Assembly (NCBI RefSeq): GCF_001517545.1
Contig: NZ_FBYA01000003.1
Location: forward strand, 317,510-381,509
DNA length: 64,000 nucleotides
Direction: 5' to 3'
Source: Limnohabitans sp. Rim47
Lineage (GTDB): Bacteria; Pseudomonadota; Gammaproteobacteria; Burkholderiales; Burkholderiaceae_C
Program-made: the position numbers and the translations under genes
Shown here: positions 1-7,910 of the stretch, in pieces
How positions within the stretch are numbered: the first letter of the stretch is position 1
Layout: each line of letters opens with the position of its first letter
The notes under the pieces: generated by a model
Told to the model about the DNA's origin: nothing
Databases searched by the model: none
What the model saw: the letters and a program-made list of their open reading frames with translations, nothing else

Positions 1-2
1 AA

Positions 3-512
3 ATTTTGGGGCGCGACAGCAAGGCAACCGCCATTGGCGCGGGCTTGGGCGCCCTGGGCGGTTATATCTGGTCTAAAAACATGGAAGACAAAAAGCGCGC
101 CATGGAGCAAGCCACGGCCGGTACCGGTACGGTGGTCACGCAAACGGCAGACAACCAGCTCAAGCTGAGTATTCCGAACGACATTTCGTTTGACACGGGC
201 CGAGCCGACATCAAACCGAATTTGCGCCCGATCTTGGACCAGTTTGCCCAAGGCTTGGGCCAACAGCCCAGCATGGAAGTGCGCATTGTGGGCCACACCG
301 ACAACACCGGCAGCGATGCCATCAACAACCCGCTGTCGGTGAACCGTGCGCAAAGTGCGCGGGATTACCTGGTGGCACGGGGTGTGAGCAGCAGCCGCAT
401 TGCGATTGATGGACGCGGTTCGCGCGAACCGATTGCCGACAACGCCACAGAGGCGGGTCGCGCACGCAACCGCCGCATTGACATTTTTCTGGCCGAACGA
501 GGTCAGAGGTAA
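3..512 (+). CDS. OmpA-family outer-membrane protein, 5' end cut by window
   Basis: C-terminal part of an OmpA/YiaD-type envelope protein that anchors the outer membrane to peptidoglycan. The reading frame is open to the left edge, so the true start and any lipoprotein signal lie outside the window. The visible N-terminal part contains a glycine-zipper-like stretch (GAGLGALGGYIW, about residues 12-23). An OmpA_C domain follows: ISFDTGRADIKP, then the VGHTDNTGS motif, then the NRAQSARDYL and GRGSREPIADN blocks and the closing ARNRRIDIFL segment that contacts diaminopimelate. The stop overlaps the 3' end of the convergent MarR gene by 10 bases. Family assignment is firm; the physiological role is inferred. 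Confidence 0.88.
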   Translation: MLGRDSKATAIGAGLGALGGYIWSKNMEDKKRAMEQATAGTGTVVTQTADNQLKLSIPNDISFDTGRADIKPNLRPILDQFAQGLGQQPSMEVRIVGHTDNTGSDAINNPLSVNRAQSARDYLVARGVSSSRIAIDGRGSREPIADNATEAGRARNRRIDIFLAERGQR

Positions 513-1093
513 ATTTTTTGCAGCAACGCCAGCAGCGTTTTGCGCTGCGTTGGCGTGAGCTTGGCGGTTTTTTCGATTTCCAGGTCGCTCGCGGTTTGCT
601 CGGCTTGCACCATCAGGGCTTGGCCCTTGGGTGTGGCGTGCAGGCCCACGGCGCGGCCATCGTGCGGATGCGGTTTGCGCTCGATCAGGCCGCGTGACTC
701 CAGTGACTGGATCAAGCCGACCAAGTTAGGCGGCAACAAGTTGAGCGTGGTGCACAACTGGCGCGAGGTCACGCCCGGGTTGTGCTGGATGGTGGACATG
801 ACCGAAAAATCCACTGGCTTGAGGCCGTAAGGGGCCAGCCGCTCTAAAAACAATTCGATGATGCTCAGCGCTGCGCGACGGGCGTTGTAGCCCATCAGGG
901 TTTGCAGATAAGTGGTGTCGACTTGGTCCACCGCTGCGGCGGGCGTTGCGGTCGACCGGCTGCGCGTTTGCGGTGCATCTGCCGTGTGCGCGGTTTTTCG
1001 GGTTCGTTTGGCGCTGCTGCTGCCCGGCTTTGGGGGGGTAGCCTTGGCTGGCTTGCGCGTGGGGCTTGGGGTCTTGGTGTCGGTTTGGGGCAT
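503..1093 (-). CDS. MarR-family transcriptional regulator
   Basis: Winged-helix MarR-type regulator of about 196 residues. A basic, Pro/Ala/Thr-rich N-terminal tail of about 60 residues precedes the domain. The core shows the helix-turn-helix and wing (SRQLCTTLNLLPPNLVGLI, then ESRGLIERKPHPHDGRAVGL). I chose the ATG at 1093, 11 bp after the acyl-CoA dehydrogenase stop; a longer frame would run back into that gene. It is the last gene of the phenylpropanoid-type cluster. MarR proteins of such clusters (HcaR, FerR, CouR, PhdR) are usually repressors released by hydroxycinnamoyl-CoA thioesters. That ligand and the target (candidate palindrome at 11995-12009) are inferences here. Confidence 0.82.
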   Translation of the reverse strand: MPQTDTKTPSPTRKPAKATPPKPGSSSAKRTRKTAHTADAPQTRSRSTATPAAAVDQVDTTYLQTLMGYNARRAALSIIELFLERLAPYGLKPVDFSVMSTIQHNPGVTSRQLCTTLNLLPPNLVGLIQSLESRGLIERKPHPHDGRAVGLHATPKGQALMVQAEQTASDLEIEKTAKLTPTQRKTLLALLQKIYL

Positions 1094-1104
1094 GGTGTGC
1101 GCGA

Positions 1105-2826
1105 TCAGTGGGCCACGGCGCTGCATTGTTGTTCGATGATGGCGCTGCGCATGGAGAACTCGGGCAGCACCCAACTGCGCAGGGCCTTGGCCGGGCTGAG
1201 CCAGCGTGTATCGGCTTGGGGCGTGTCGGCGTCCACACCGGTTTCGATGCGCAACCAGGCCCAGTCCATCAGCACCAATGCCACTGCACGCAGATAGTCG
1301 TCGGCCACTCGAAATGCCAAGGCCGCGTCTTTCGGTGCGGCTTGGGCGATGCGCTCGGTCAAGCTGCGCAGGGTTTGGATGCGGCTTTGCGCGGCGGCGC
1401 TGGCGTGGGCTGCTGGCGGCAGGTCCGATGCGAGTGTGTCCAGCAGGGCATTCATGCTTTGGCCGCCATCGGCCAGCACCTTGCGCACCAGCAGGTCAAT
1501 CGCCTGGATTTCGTTGGTGCCTTCGTAGATCATGGCCACGCGGGCATCGCGCACGATTTGCTCAATGCCCCATTCGCGCACATAGCCGTGGCCGCCAAAC
1601 ACCTGCAGGCAGTCGCTGCCGCCATGAAAGGCCTGGTGCGTGAAGACCGATTTCATGACCGGCGTGACCAAGGCGCACCAGCACTGGGCAGCCGCTTGAG
1701 TGGCGGCATCTTGGCTGTGCTTGATCAGGTCGAGTTCGAGTGCGGTGCGGTAGGCCAGCACGCGACCGGCGTCGACCCAGGCCCGTTGCGTGTCCAGAAT
1801 GCGGCGCATGGCGGGGTGTTCGCCAATCAGGTCGGCTTCGCCAGCGCTCCTGCCTTTGCCCGGCGCGCGCATCTGGCGGCGCTCTTGCGCGTAGGCATCG
1901 GCTTTTTGCCAAGCGGCGTCCAGCAGGCCAATGCCTTGCAGGGCCACATGCAATCGGGCGGCGTTCATCATCACAAACATCGCATTCAAGCCCTTGCCGG
2001 GTTCGCCCACGATGTCGCACACCGCTTCGTCAAAACGCATCACGCAAGTGGGGCTGCCGTGCAGGCCCATTTTTTCTTCGATGCGGTCACAGTGCACGCG
2101 GCTGCGTGAGCCGTCGGGGTAAAACTTGGGCACCAAAAACAGCGACAGGCCTTTGGGGCCAGGGGGCGCATCGGGCAAGCGGGCCAGCACCAGGTGCACG
2201 ATGTTGTCGGTCAGGTCGTGTTCGCCGCCTGAGATGAAAATTTTGGTCCCGCTGACGGCGTATTGGCCATCGGGCAGGGGCACGGCTTTGGTGCGGGCCA
2301 GGCCCAAATCAGAACCGGCATGGGGCTCGGTCAGGCACATGGTGGCCAGCCATTCGCCGGTGGCGACTTTGTCCAAATACAGCGCTTTGAGCTCGTCGCT
2401 GGCGTGGTGTTTGATGCACTCGTAAGCGCCGTGCAGCAAGCCAGGGGCCATGGTCCAGCCGTGGTTGGCGGCGCTCAGCATTTCATACAGCATGGCTTCG
2501 AGCACGCTGGGCAGACCCTGACCTCCGTCTTCGGTGCTGGCCGACAAGGCAGGCCAGCCCGATTGCCAAAAGGTTTGGTACGCGTGTTTGAAGCCCGGCG
2601 GCATGGTGACCACGCCGTCTTTCCATTGCGCACCGATCTCGTCGCCATCGCGTTTGAGCGGGGCGATCACCTCGCCCACGAACTTGCCTGCTTCATCGAG
2701 CACTTGTTGCATGAGTTCCGGGTCCACCTCGGCAAAGGCGGGCAGGGCTTGCAGTTGTGCGGGCGCGTTCAGCACGCGGGACAACACAAACTGCATGTCG
2801 TCGGTGCGGGGTTGGTAGGCGTTCAT
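1105..2826 (-). CDS. acyl-CoA dehydrogenase with C-terminal extension
   Basis: FAD-dependent acyl-CoA dehydrogenase of 573 residues, in the longer subfamily with an extra C-terminal domain. Visible signatures are the FAD/substrate motif CLTEPHAGSDLG, the HGGSDCLQVFGGHGYV block and YEGTNEIQAIDLL near residue 440. It removes hydrogens from an acyl-CoA alpha-beta bond and passes electrons to ETF. It lies in the hydroxycinnamate-type cluster between the tannase-like gene and marR. A plausible job is oxidising dihydro-hydroxycinnamoyl-CoA to the cinnamoyl-CoA that the hydratase uses; ordinary fatty acyl-CoA oxidation cannot be excluded. Its stop is followed 11 bp later by marR. Confidence 0.87.
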   Translation of the reverse strand: MNAYQPRTDDMQFVLSRVLNAPAQLQALPAFAEVDPELMQQVLDEAGKFVGEVIAPLKRDGDEIGAQWKDGVVTMPPGFKHAYQTFWQSGWPALSASTEDGGQGLPSVLEAMLYEMLSAANHGWTMAPGLLHGAYECIKHHASDELKALYLDKVATGEWLATMCLTEPHAGSDLGLARTKAVPLPDGQYAVSGTKIFISGGEHDLTDNIVHLVLARLPDAPPGPKGLSLFLVPKFYPDGSRSRVHCDRIEEKMGLHGSPTCVMRFDEAVCDIVGEPGKGLNAMFVMMNAARLHVALQGIGLLDAAWQKADAYAQERRQMRAPGKGRSAGEADLIGEHPAMRRILDTQRAWVDAGRVLAYRTALELDLIKHSQDAATQAAAQCWCALVTPVMKSVFTHQAFHGGSDCLQVFGGHGYVREWGIEQIVRDARVAMIYEGTNEIQAIDLLVRKVLADGGQSMNALLDTLASDLPPAAHASAAAQSRIQTLRSLTERIAQAAPKDAALAFRVADDYLRAVALVLMDWAWLRIETGVDADTPQADTRWLSPAKALRSWVLPEFSMRSAIIEQQCSAVAH

Positions 2827-2862
2827 GGTCTATTTCAAAAAAATCAGGGTCAAGGGGCCCGT

Positions 2863-4587
2863 TTATTGGCAGGTAAAGTTTTCGGCATTTTCCAGGGAAC
2901 CGTGGCCGATGTATTTGGCGACCTTGGGGTAGGCGCACAAAGGTCGTGTGCGCTGTGCGCTCCAGTTTGCGGGCAATTCGGCATTCACACCCCCAGCATT
3001 GCCGGCCCCTCGCACTTGGGCAGTGATGCGGTCAGGGGCAAGGCCTTGTTCCACCCAAGCCACCAATGGCGTGAGGGCGTCAAACTGGTCCGTCGCGGGG
3101 CCTGCGCTGCAATGGTTCATGCCTGGAATGGGGAAGTGGCGTACAAAGTTGGCGCTGTTGGGAACTTCTTTGGCCACACGATCCACCCAAGCACGGGTAT
3201 CGGTTTCTGAAAAAACCGGGTCACTCACACCGTGGTAAAGCAATATTTTGGCGCCGCGCTGTTGAACCTGTTTCAGGTTGGCAGGTTTTGCGTGGTTTAA
3301 GGGCGTGATGGTTTCGTCCGCGCTTTCAGTGAACCCGGGAGGTTTGGAAAATATACCGGCATACAAGTTGTCGTAATCCGTATCCAGTGCCTTGACGTCA
3401 CGTTTGGGGCTGGTGAACACATGGCTCAAGGCGCCTGGGTCCAGGGCTTGCGAGAACACAAATTTCCAAGTGGCCCAGTTGGCGCCAGACACGCCTGTGT
3501 CGTATGGAAACGGGCTGTAGAAAGGCGCGCCATCCGCGGTTTGAGCCCCTTTGAAAACTTGGGCGATGACATTTTTTTGCGTCTCGCTCAAGCATTTGCC
3601 GTCCCGCCCCGCCGTGCAACTGGGGATGTCCTTTTGCACGTCAAACGTTTTTTGGCAAGCCGACACGTCTTGAACGATGCCGTCGTTTGCGCCATCAATG
3701 GCATCGCATTTGGCCAAAACTGCACGGGCCAAAACCTGTCGGTCATCGGCGTTGAAGCCAGCGCCGATGTCCGGAAACTTCAAATTGGGATTAAACGGGT
3801 GGTTCACCGTGGGGCCTGCGGGTGCCAAGCTGTTCCACAAGGAAGATCCCCATAGTTGGGCCAATGCGGCGTTAGGCAAACGGTAGCCCGGAGCACCAGC
3901 CAAGTAGCCGTCAAACTGCTGTGCATAACGGGAAGCGGCTACCAAAGTATGCCGGCCGCCGTTGGAGCAACCTGCGATGTAGGAACGGTCCGGCAATTTG
4001 CCATAAGCCGTTCTGATCAGTTCCTTGGCCATGGGCGTGAGTTTGCCCACGGCGGTGTATCCATAGTCTTGTCGAGCCTGCGGCTCTGAGCCAAAGTAAG
4101 GGTTTTGTGTGGGGTTGTGTCCTGCGTCTGAGCTGATCACAGCGAAACCTTGCGCGAGTGCGCCCGTCAAAGGCCCTCCACCCAAGGCACCCAGAGCGGG
4201 TTGAACGACGCCGTCGAGGCCCCCATTGGCCTGGTAGAAAAAGCGTCCGTTCCATTCTTTTGGCAGGCGCATTTCAAAGCCAATCGCATAAGGCCGGCCA
4301 TCGGCACCTTGACGTTCATGCATCTTGCCCCTGATCAAGCAGTGGCTGCCTGTTTTGTAAGACGTGATTGCAGTGGGCTGTGGACCGGTGCGCACCACCC
4401 CTGCAGAAACCAGTTCGGCCGACTCAATGCGTGTCGCTGCATATTTGAACTGATCGCGAAGTTCATCGCATTGCAACAAAGAACCGCTTTGTGCGGGTGC
4501 CAAGCTGGCGGGTGCTTGGGTCGTCAAACCGTCGGCGCAGCCTGTCAGCCACACAAAACTTGCCAAAGCCATCAGTCGAATTGTCAT
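2863..4587 (-). CDS. tannase/feruloyl esterase-family lipoprotein hydrolase
   Basis: Secreted or lipid-anchored alpha/beta hydrolase of 574 residues. I chose the ATG at 4587 because it follows a GAGGGG ribosome site and gives a lipoprotein signal with lipobox LTGC (Cys17). The tannase-family triad is visible: Ser208 in GCSNGGR, Asp456 in GVSDPVF and His492 in PGMNHC. Cys207 and Cys493 are placed to form the family disulfide. A CDAIDGANDGIV segment fits the lid calcium site. Relatives hydrolyse feruloyl and galloyl esters, and MHETase belongs to the same family. With the CoA ligase upstream, release of hydroxycinnamates from plant esters is the likely role; the exact ester is unknown. Confidence 0.85.
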   Translation of the reverse strand: MTIRLMALASFVWLTGCADGLTTQAPASLAPAQSGSLLQCDELRDQFKYAATRIESAELVSAGVVRTGPQPTAITSYKTGSHCLIRGKMHERQGADGRPYAIGFEMRLPKEWNGRFFYQANGGLDGVVQPALGALGGGPLTGALAQGFAVISSDAGHNPTQNPYFGSEPQARQDYGYTAVGKLTPMAKELIRTAYGKLPDRSYIAGCSNGGRHTLVAASRYAQQFDGYLAGAPGYRLPNAALAQLWGSSLWNSLAPAGPTVNHPFNPNLKFPDIGAGFNADDRQVLARAVLAKCDAIDGANDGIVQDVSACQKTFDVQKDIPSCTAGRDGKCLSETQKNVIAQVFKGAQTADGAPFYSPFPYDTGVSGANWATWKFVFSQALDPGALSHVFTSPKRDVKALDTDYDNLYAGIFSKPPGFTESADETITPLNHAKPANLKQVQQRGAKILLYHGVSDPVFSETDTRAWVDRVAKEVPNSANFVRHFPIPGMNHCSAGPATDQFDALTPLVAWVEQGLAPDRITAQVRGAGNAGGVNAELPANWSAQRTRPLCAYPKVAKYIGHGSLENAENFTCQ

Positions 4588-4698
4588 GTATGCCCCTCGT
4601 ATGTGGTGTTTGAAAGTGCGTCGTGGGGGCACTGTCTGAAGCATTGAAAATCACAAGACCAGTTTGAACCTCTGGCAGGCAGTGTTGGATGTCACAGA

Positions 4699-4752
4699 AA
4701 ACACCTCGATGGCCATGGTGTCGCTTTTAGCGCATGGGCCATCAAGGTGTTT
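4699..4752 (-). other. stem-loop between Bug receptor and tannase genes
   Basis: A 16-bp stem (4699-4714 against 4737-4752) has one non-Watson-Crick pair, which becomes G-U in the minus-strand RNA. The 22-base loop contains a small inner CGCT/AGCG hairpin. It sits in a 186-bp gap inside an otherwise tight gene string. Only a short T-rich stretch follows on the minus strand, so it may be a weak terminator or attenuator, or an mRNA-end stabiliser separating expression of the flanking genes. Confidence 0.5.
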
Positions 4753-4773
4753 CGTTCAGCATTGGCTGCGAGT

Positions 4774-5775
4774 TCAGGAGTCCACGCTGAAGCCGATGCG
4801 CTTGATCAGCGGGCCCCAACGTTCGAGTTCAACTTGCGAACTCTTGAGCTGGTCTGCCGGTGTGCCGCCGAAGGGGATCAGGCCGACCACAGTCAAGGCG
4901 TCTTGCACGCCTTTGTCCTTGAGGGCGGCATTGATGGCCGCATTGGCCGCTTGGATCACGGTTGCAGGTGTTTTGGCAGGGGCGTAAAAACCAAACCACT
5001 CTTCCACGGTCAGTTCGGGAAAGCCTTGTTCGGCAAAAGTGGCCACATCGGGCACAAAGGGCGAACGTGTTTTGCCCGAGGTGGCAAGGATGCGCATCTT
5101 GCCGGCCTTGTGGTTGGCAATGAAGTCACCGTGCGGGGTGAACATGCAGGCGATCTGGCCGCCCACCACATCGGTCACGCCGGGCACCGAGCCACGGTAG
5201 GGCACGTGCTTGAACTCGAAGTTTTGGTTCAGGCCCAGCAAAGCGCCAATGAAGTGGGGCGTGGAGCCTGCGGCGGGTGAGCCATAGCTGGCTTGTGCGG
5301 GGTTGGCCTTGGCCCAGGCGATGAAGTCTTTCACGTTTTTGACGCTGGCAGGCACCATGGGGCCCACCGCAAAGCCGTGGTGAATCATGGAGGCTGTGCC
5401 CACGGGCGTGAAGTCTTCAAAAGGCTTGTACTGCAGATTTTTGAAGATGTGGGGGTAGAGCGAAATAGCCGAGAAAGGGGTCATGGCCAGCGCCGAGCCA
5501 TCGGCCGGTGCGCTTTTGAGCAGGTTCAGGGCAATTTGACCGCCAGCCCCTGGGCGGCTGTCGATGATGCCGGCGTTTTTGCTGTAAGGCGTGCCGCCAA
5601 ATTTTTCGGCCACGCGGCGGGCGCAGATGTCGCCCGAGCTGCCCGGTGGGAAGCCGTAGAGCACTTTGACTTGCTCAATGGGCAGGCCGCTTTGTGCCCA
5701 GGCTTGCTGGAAGGCGGTGCTGCCCAGAATGGCCGCTCCGATGGTGGATTGAATGAATTCGCGTCGGTTGCTCAT
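4774..5775 (-). CDS. Bug-type tripartite tricarboxylate transporter receptor
   Basis: Periplasmic solute-binding protein (Bug/TctC family) of 333 residues, the usual length. The N terminus has a Tat-like signal (SNRREFIQ followed by a hydrophobic stretch ending AWAQ). Family blocks are visible: VLYGFPPGSSGDICAR, the SRPGAGGQIA loop and the YGSPAAGSTPHF segment. No TctA or TctB membrane subunits are adjacent, so this is an orphan receptor of the kind that is very abundant in Burkholderiales. Its place in the aromatic cluster suggests it binds a cluster substrate or product. The ligand cannot be read from sequence. Confidence 0.87.
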   Translation of the reverse strand: MSNRREFIQSTIGAAILGSTAFQQAWAQSGLPIEQVKVLYGFPPGSSGDICARRVAEKFGGTPYSKNAGIIDSRPGAGGQIALNLLKSAPADGSALAMTPFSAISLYPHIFKNLQYKPFEDFTPVGTASMIHHGFAVGPMVPASVKNVKDFIAWAKANPAQASYGSPAAGSTPHFIGALLGLNQNFEFKHVPYRGSVPGVTDVVGGQIACMFTPHGDFIANHKAGKMRILATSGKTRSPFVPDVATFAEQGFPELTVEEWFGFYAPAKTPATVIQAANAAINAALKDKGVQDALTVVGLIPFGGTPADQLKSSQVELERWGPLIKRIGFSVDS

Positions 5776-5845
5776 GGTTGTCTCCTCTAGGGGGTGGTTG
5801 GAAAACGGGGAAGAAAATTTTTCGAATGTGGGGACTTTGGTCCGG

Positions 5846-6529
5846 TTAAGGCTTGACTGAAGACTGTGCGGCTTTGTCCGCAGAACCTTCCAAACCCGCC
5901 AGCAAGGCTTGGCTGTTGCCGGGGATGATCATTTGAAATTGATGGTCCACAAAGGTGTAGTCGTAGTAACCCATGCGTGCCAGCGGTTGGATCTTGAGCG
6001 CGTCGATCAGGCCTTGACCATTGATCACTTCGTCATCAATGTGGATGGCCACAACACGGCCAAACACCACGTCAGCTGTGCCCATGGGCGGTTTGCCTGG
6101 AAAGCGCAGGCTGTTCAGGTAGACACACTCAAACTGGATGGGCGAGCCCTTGACTCGCATGGGCTTGACCAGGCGGCTGGGCAGTTTTTCGAGGCCTGCG
6201 CGTTCGAACTCGTCCACACCATGCGGCACTTCTTCGGCAGAAATATTGACCGCATCGCGCAGTGCGTATGTGGCCATGTTCCAGACGAACTCACCGGTTT
6301 GTTCTGCGTTGCGAACCGAATCCTTGCGTTCGCCTTGGGTGGTTTGGTTGGCGCTGAACATGACGATGGGCGGGTCAAAGGTCACGTTCTGGAACTGGCT
6401 GTAGGGTGCCAGGTTGTGCCGGCCTTGCGCATCTACCGTAGAAATCCAGCCAATGGGACGCGGAATCACACAGGACTTGAAAGGGTCATGAGGCAGACCG
6501 TGCGGCGTGACACCGGGTTCGTAGTACAT
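5846..6529 (-). CDS. flavin reductase-like FMN-binding protein
   Basis: A 227-residue DIM6/NTAB-type flavin reductase-fold protein. The start at 6529 follows a GGAGA ribosome site; a longer upstream frame overlaps the thioesterase and is not needed. Typical blocks are CVIPRPIGWISTVDAQG near the N terminus, NLAPYSQFQNVTFDPP and the later VFGRVVAIHIDD strand. Such proteins bind FMN; some reduce it for partner oxygenases and others have unknown roles. It is 17 bp from the thioesterase and co-directional. No oxygenase partner lies in the same gene string, so its function in the cluster remains open. Confidence 0.8.
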   Translation of the reverse strand: MYYEPGVTPHGLPHDPFKSCVIPRPIGWISTVDAQGRHNLAPYSQFQNVTFDPPIVMFSANQTTQGERKDSVRNAEQTGEFVWNMATYALRDAVNISAEEVPHGVDEFERAGLEKLPSRLVKPMRVKGSPIQFECVYLNSLRFPGKPPMGTADVVFGRVVAIHIDDEVINGQGLIDALKIQPLARMGYYDYTFVDHQFQMIIPGNSQALLAGLEGSADKAAQSSVKP

Positions 6530-6546
6530 GGCTGAGTCTCCTGTGG

Positions 6547-6966
6547 TCAGCTGCACAAAGCCTTGATGTCTTCGGGCACCGGGATGGCTTTGATGCGGTC
6601 TGGGTCTTCGGGGTGCTTGATGCAAAAGGCGCGCACTTCGGTGCCCTCGCACAGCACGGTGTCGCCACGCATCACGACATGCTTGTGCACGATGACTTTT
6701 TCACGCCACTCCTGCACGCTGGTGTGCACCTGGATGGTTTCGCCATAAGTGGCGGGACGGATGAACTTGGTGTTGATCTCTAGCAGCGGCGTGCCGATGA
6801 TGCCGCGCGTCTTGACCAGTTCGCGCCAAGGCGGTACGCCGCACTTCACGAAAAAGTTCAAGGATGAAGCGTCCATCCACTTGGAGAAATTCGGAAAGAA
6901 GACGATGCCTGCGGGGTCGCAGTCACCGAACATCACTTGCACTTCGTAAACAACGGTTTTGCTCAT
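6547..6966 (-). CDS. 4-hydroxybenzoyl-CoA thioesterase-family protein
   Basis: A 139-residue hot-dog-fold thioesterase. The active-site motif GDCDPAGIVFFPNF places the catalytic aspartate at residue 17, as in the Pseudomonas CBS3 4-hydroxybenzoyl-CoA thioesterase. From memory the whole protein resembles that enzyme, including KCGVPPWR and the terminal ALCS. It would hydrolyse an aryl-CoA such as vanilloyl- or 4-hydroxybenzoyl-CoA to the free acid. It lies 10 bp after the short-chain dehydrogenase, exactly where a beta-oxidation route needs its last step. Aryl-CoA specificity is well supported by the family motif; the exact acyl group is inferred. Confidence 0.88.
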   Translation of the reverse strand: MSKTVVYEVQVMFGDCDPAGIVFFPNFSKWMDASSLNFFVKCGVPPWRELVKTRGIIGTPLLEINTKFIRPATYGETIQVHTSVQEWREKVIVHKHVVMRGDTVLCEGTEVRAFCIKHPEDPDRIKAIPVPEDIKALCS

Positions 6967-6976
6967 GGGTGTTCTT

Positions 6977-7756
6977 TCAACGGGGGGCCATGCGCAGAGC
7001 GCCGTCCAAGCGGATGACTTCTCCGTTCAGGTGGTCGTTGCTGACGATGTGGCAGGCCAGTTCGGCAAATTCGCTGGGCTTGCCCAAACGTGCGGGAAAG
7101 GGGATGCTGGCGGCCAGCGATTGCTGCACCGGCTCGGGCAAGCTTTTGAGCAAAGGGGTGGCAAACAAACCAGGGGCGATGGTGCACACGCGGATGCCGT
7201 GTTGTGCCAAGTCGCGGGCCATGGGCAAGGTCATACCCGCAACACCGGCCTTGGATGCGCTGTAGGCCTGCTGGCCCACTTGACCGTCGAAGGCGGCCAC
7301 TGAGGCGGTGAAAACCATCACGCCACGGGCGCCATCGCTCTGGCCATCTTGCGCCAAGGGGGCGAGCTTGGCGCAGGCGGCGGCAAACAGGCGAGCGGCG
7401 TTGTAGGTGCCGATCAGGTTGACGTTGATGACTTTGGCGAAATCTTCGAGCGGGGCGGCGTTGCCGTCTTTGCCGACCACGCGCTTGGCGCTGCCGATGC
7501 CAGCGATCTGCATCAGAATGCGGGCCGGGCCATGCGCTGCCGCAGCCGTCTCGATGGCCTGCTGCATGCTGTCCGGGTCGCTCACGTTGCAAGGCACTGC
7601 AATGCCACCGATGTCTTGGGCCACGCGTTGCGCGTTGTCCATGTTGAGGTCGAGCACCGCGACCTTGGCCCCCAGACGGGCCAGTTCGCGCGCTGTGGCT
7701 TCGCCCAGGCCCGAGCCACCGCCGGTGACCAGAGCTGCTTGTCCTTGGATGTTCAT
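6977..7756 (-). CDS. short-chain dehydrogenase, 3-hydroxyacyl-CoA dehydrogenase type
   Basis: A 259-residue NAD(P)-dependent SDR. The dinucleotide motif TGGGSGLG is at residues 11-18. The catalytic Ser152, Tyr165 and Lys169 (YSASK) are all present, and NV appears in the expected helix position. The protein resembles the HSD17B10-like 3-hydroxyacyl-CoA dehydrogenases. In this cluster it would oxidise the 3-hydroxy-3-arylpropanoyl-CoA made by the enoyl-CoA hydratase to the 3-keto thioester cleaved by the thiolase. Gene spacing of 10 bp to the thioesterase supports co-transcription. The substrate is an inference from context. Confidence 0.87.
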   Translation of the reverse strand: MNIQGQAALVTGGGSGLGEATARELARLGAKVAVLDLNMDNAQRVAQDIGGIAVPCNVSDPDSMQQAIETAAAAHGPARILMQIAGIGSAKRVVGKDGNAAPLEDFAKVINVNLIGTYNAARLFAAACAKLAPLAQDGQSDGARGVMVFTASVAAFDGQVGQQAYSASKAGVAGMTLPMARDLAQHGIRVCTIAPGLFATPLLKSLPEPVQQSLAASIPFPARLGKPSEFAELACHIVSNDHLNGEVIRLDGALRMAPR

Positions 7757-7792
7757 GTTGGTTCCTTTAAGTTGGCGTCGTTCAGGTATTTG

Positions 7793-7861
7793 TCATGCCC
7801 GACTTGATCGGGCATCCAGGCTCAGCGAAGGCATGGATTCCCGCATTCGCGGGAATGACAA
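7793..7861. repeat. dispersed REP-like palindromic repeat, copy 1
   Basis: An intergenic element bounded by GTCAT and ATGAC. It contains two small palindromes: CCCGA-cttga-TCGGG and CCCGC-attc-GCGGG. The same unit recurs in whole or part at 9181-9249, 21077-21104, 29157-29216, 32632-32695 and 41452-41478. It lies between the thiolase and SDR genes. Confidence 0.8.
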
Positions 7862-7910
7862 AAAATTGAGAATGACATGGGTATGGGAAGTCAAAGTCAA
7901 TCGCATCCAT

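Noticed and set aside
2863..4587. Calling the tannase-family gene an MHETase
   Set aside because: The region holding the MHETase substrate-specific residues does not appear to match, and the neighbours point to hydroxycinnamate esters.
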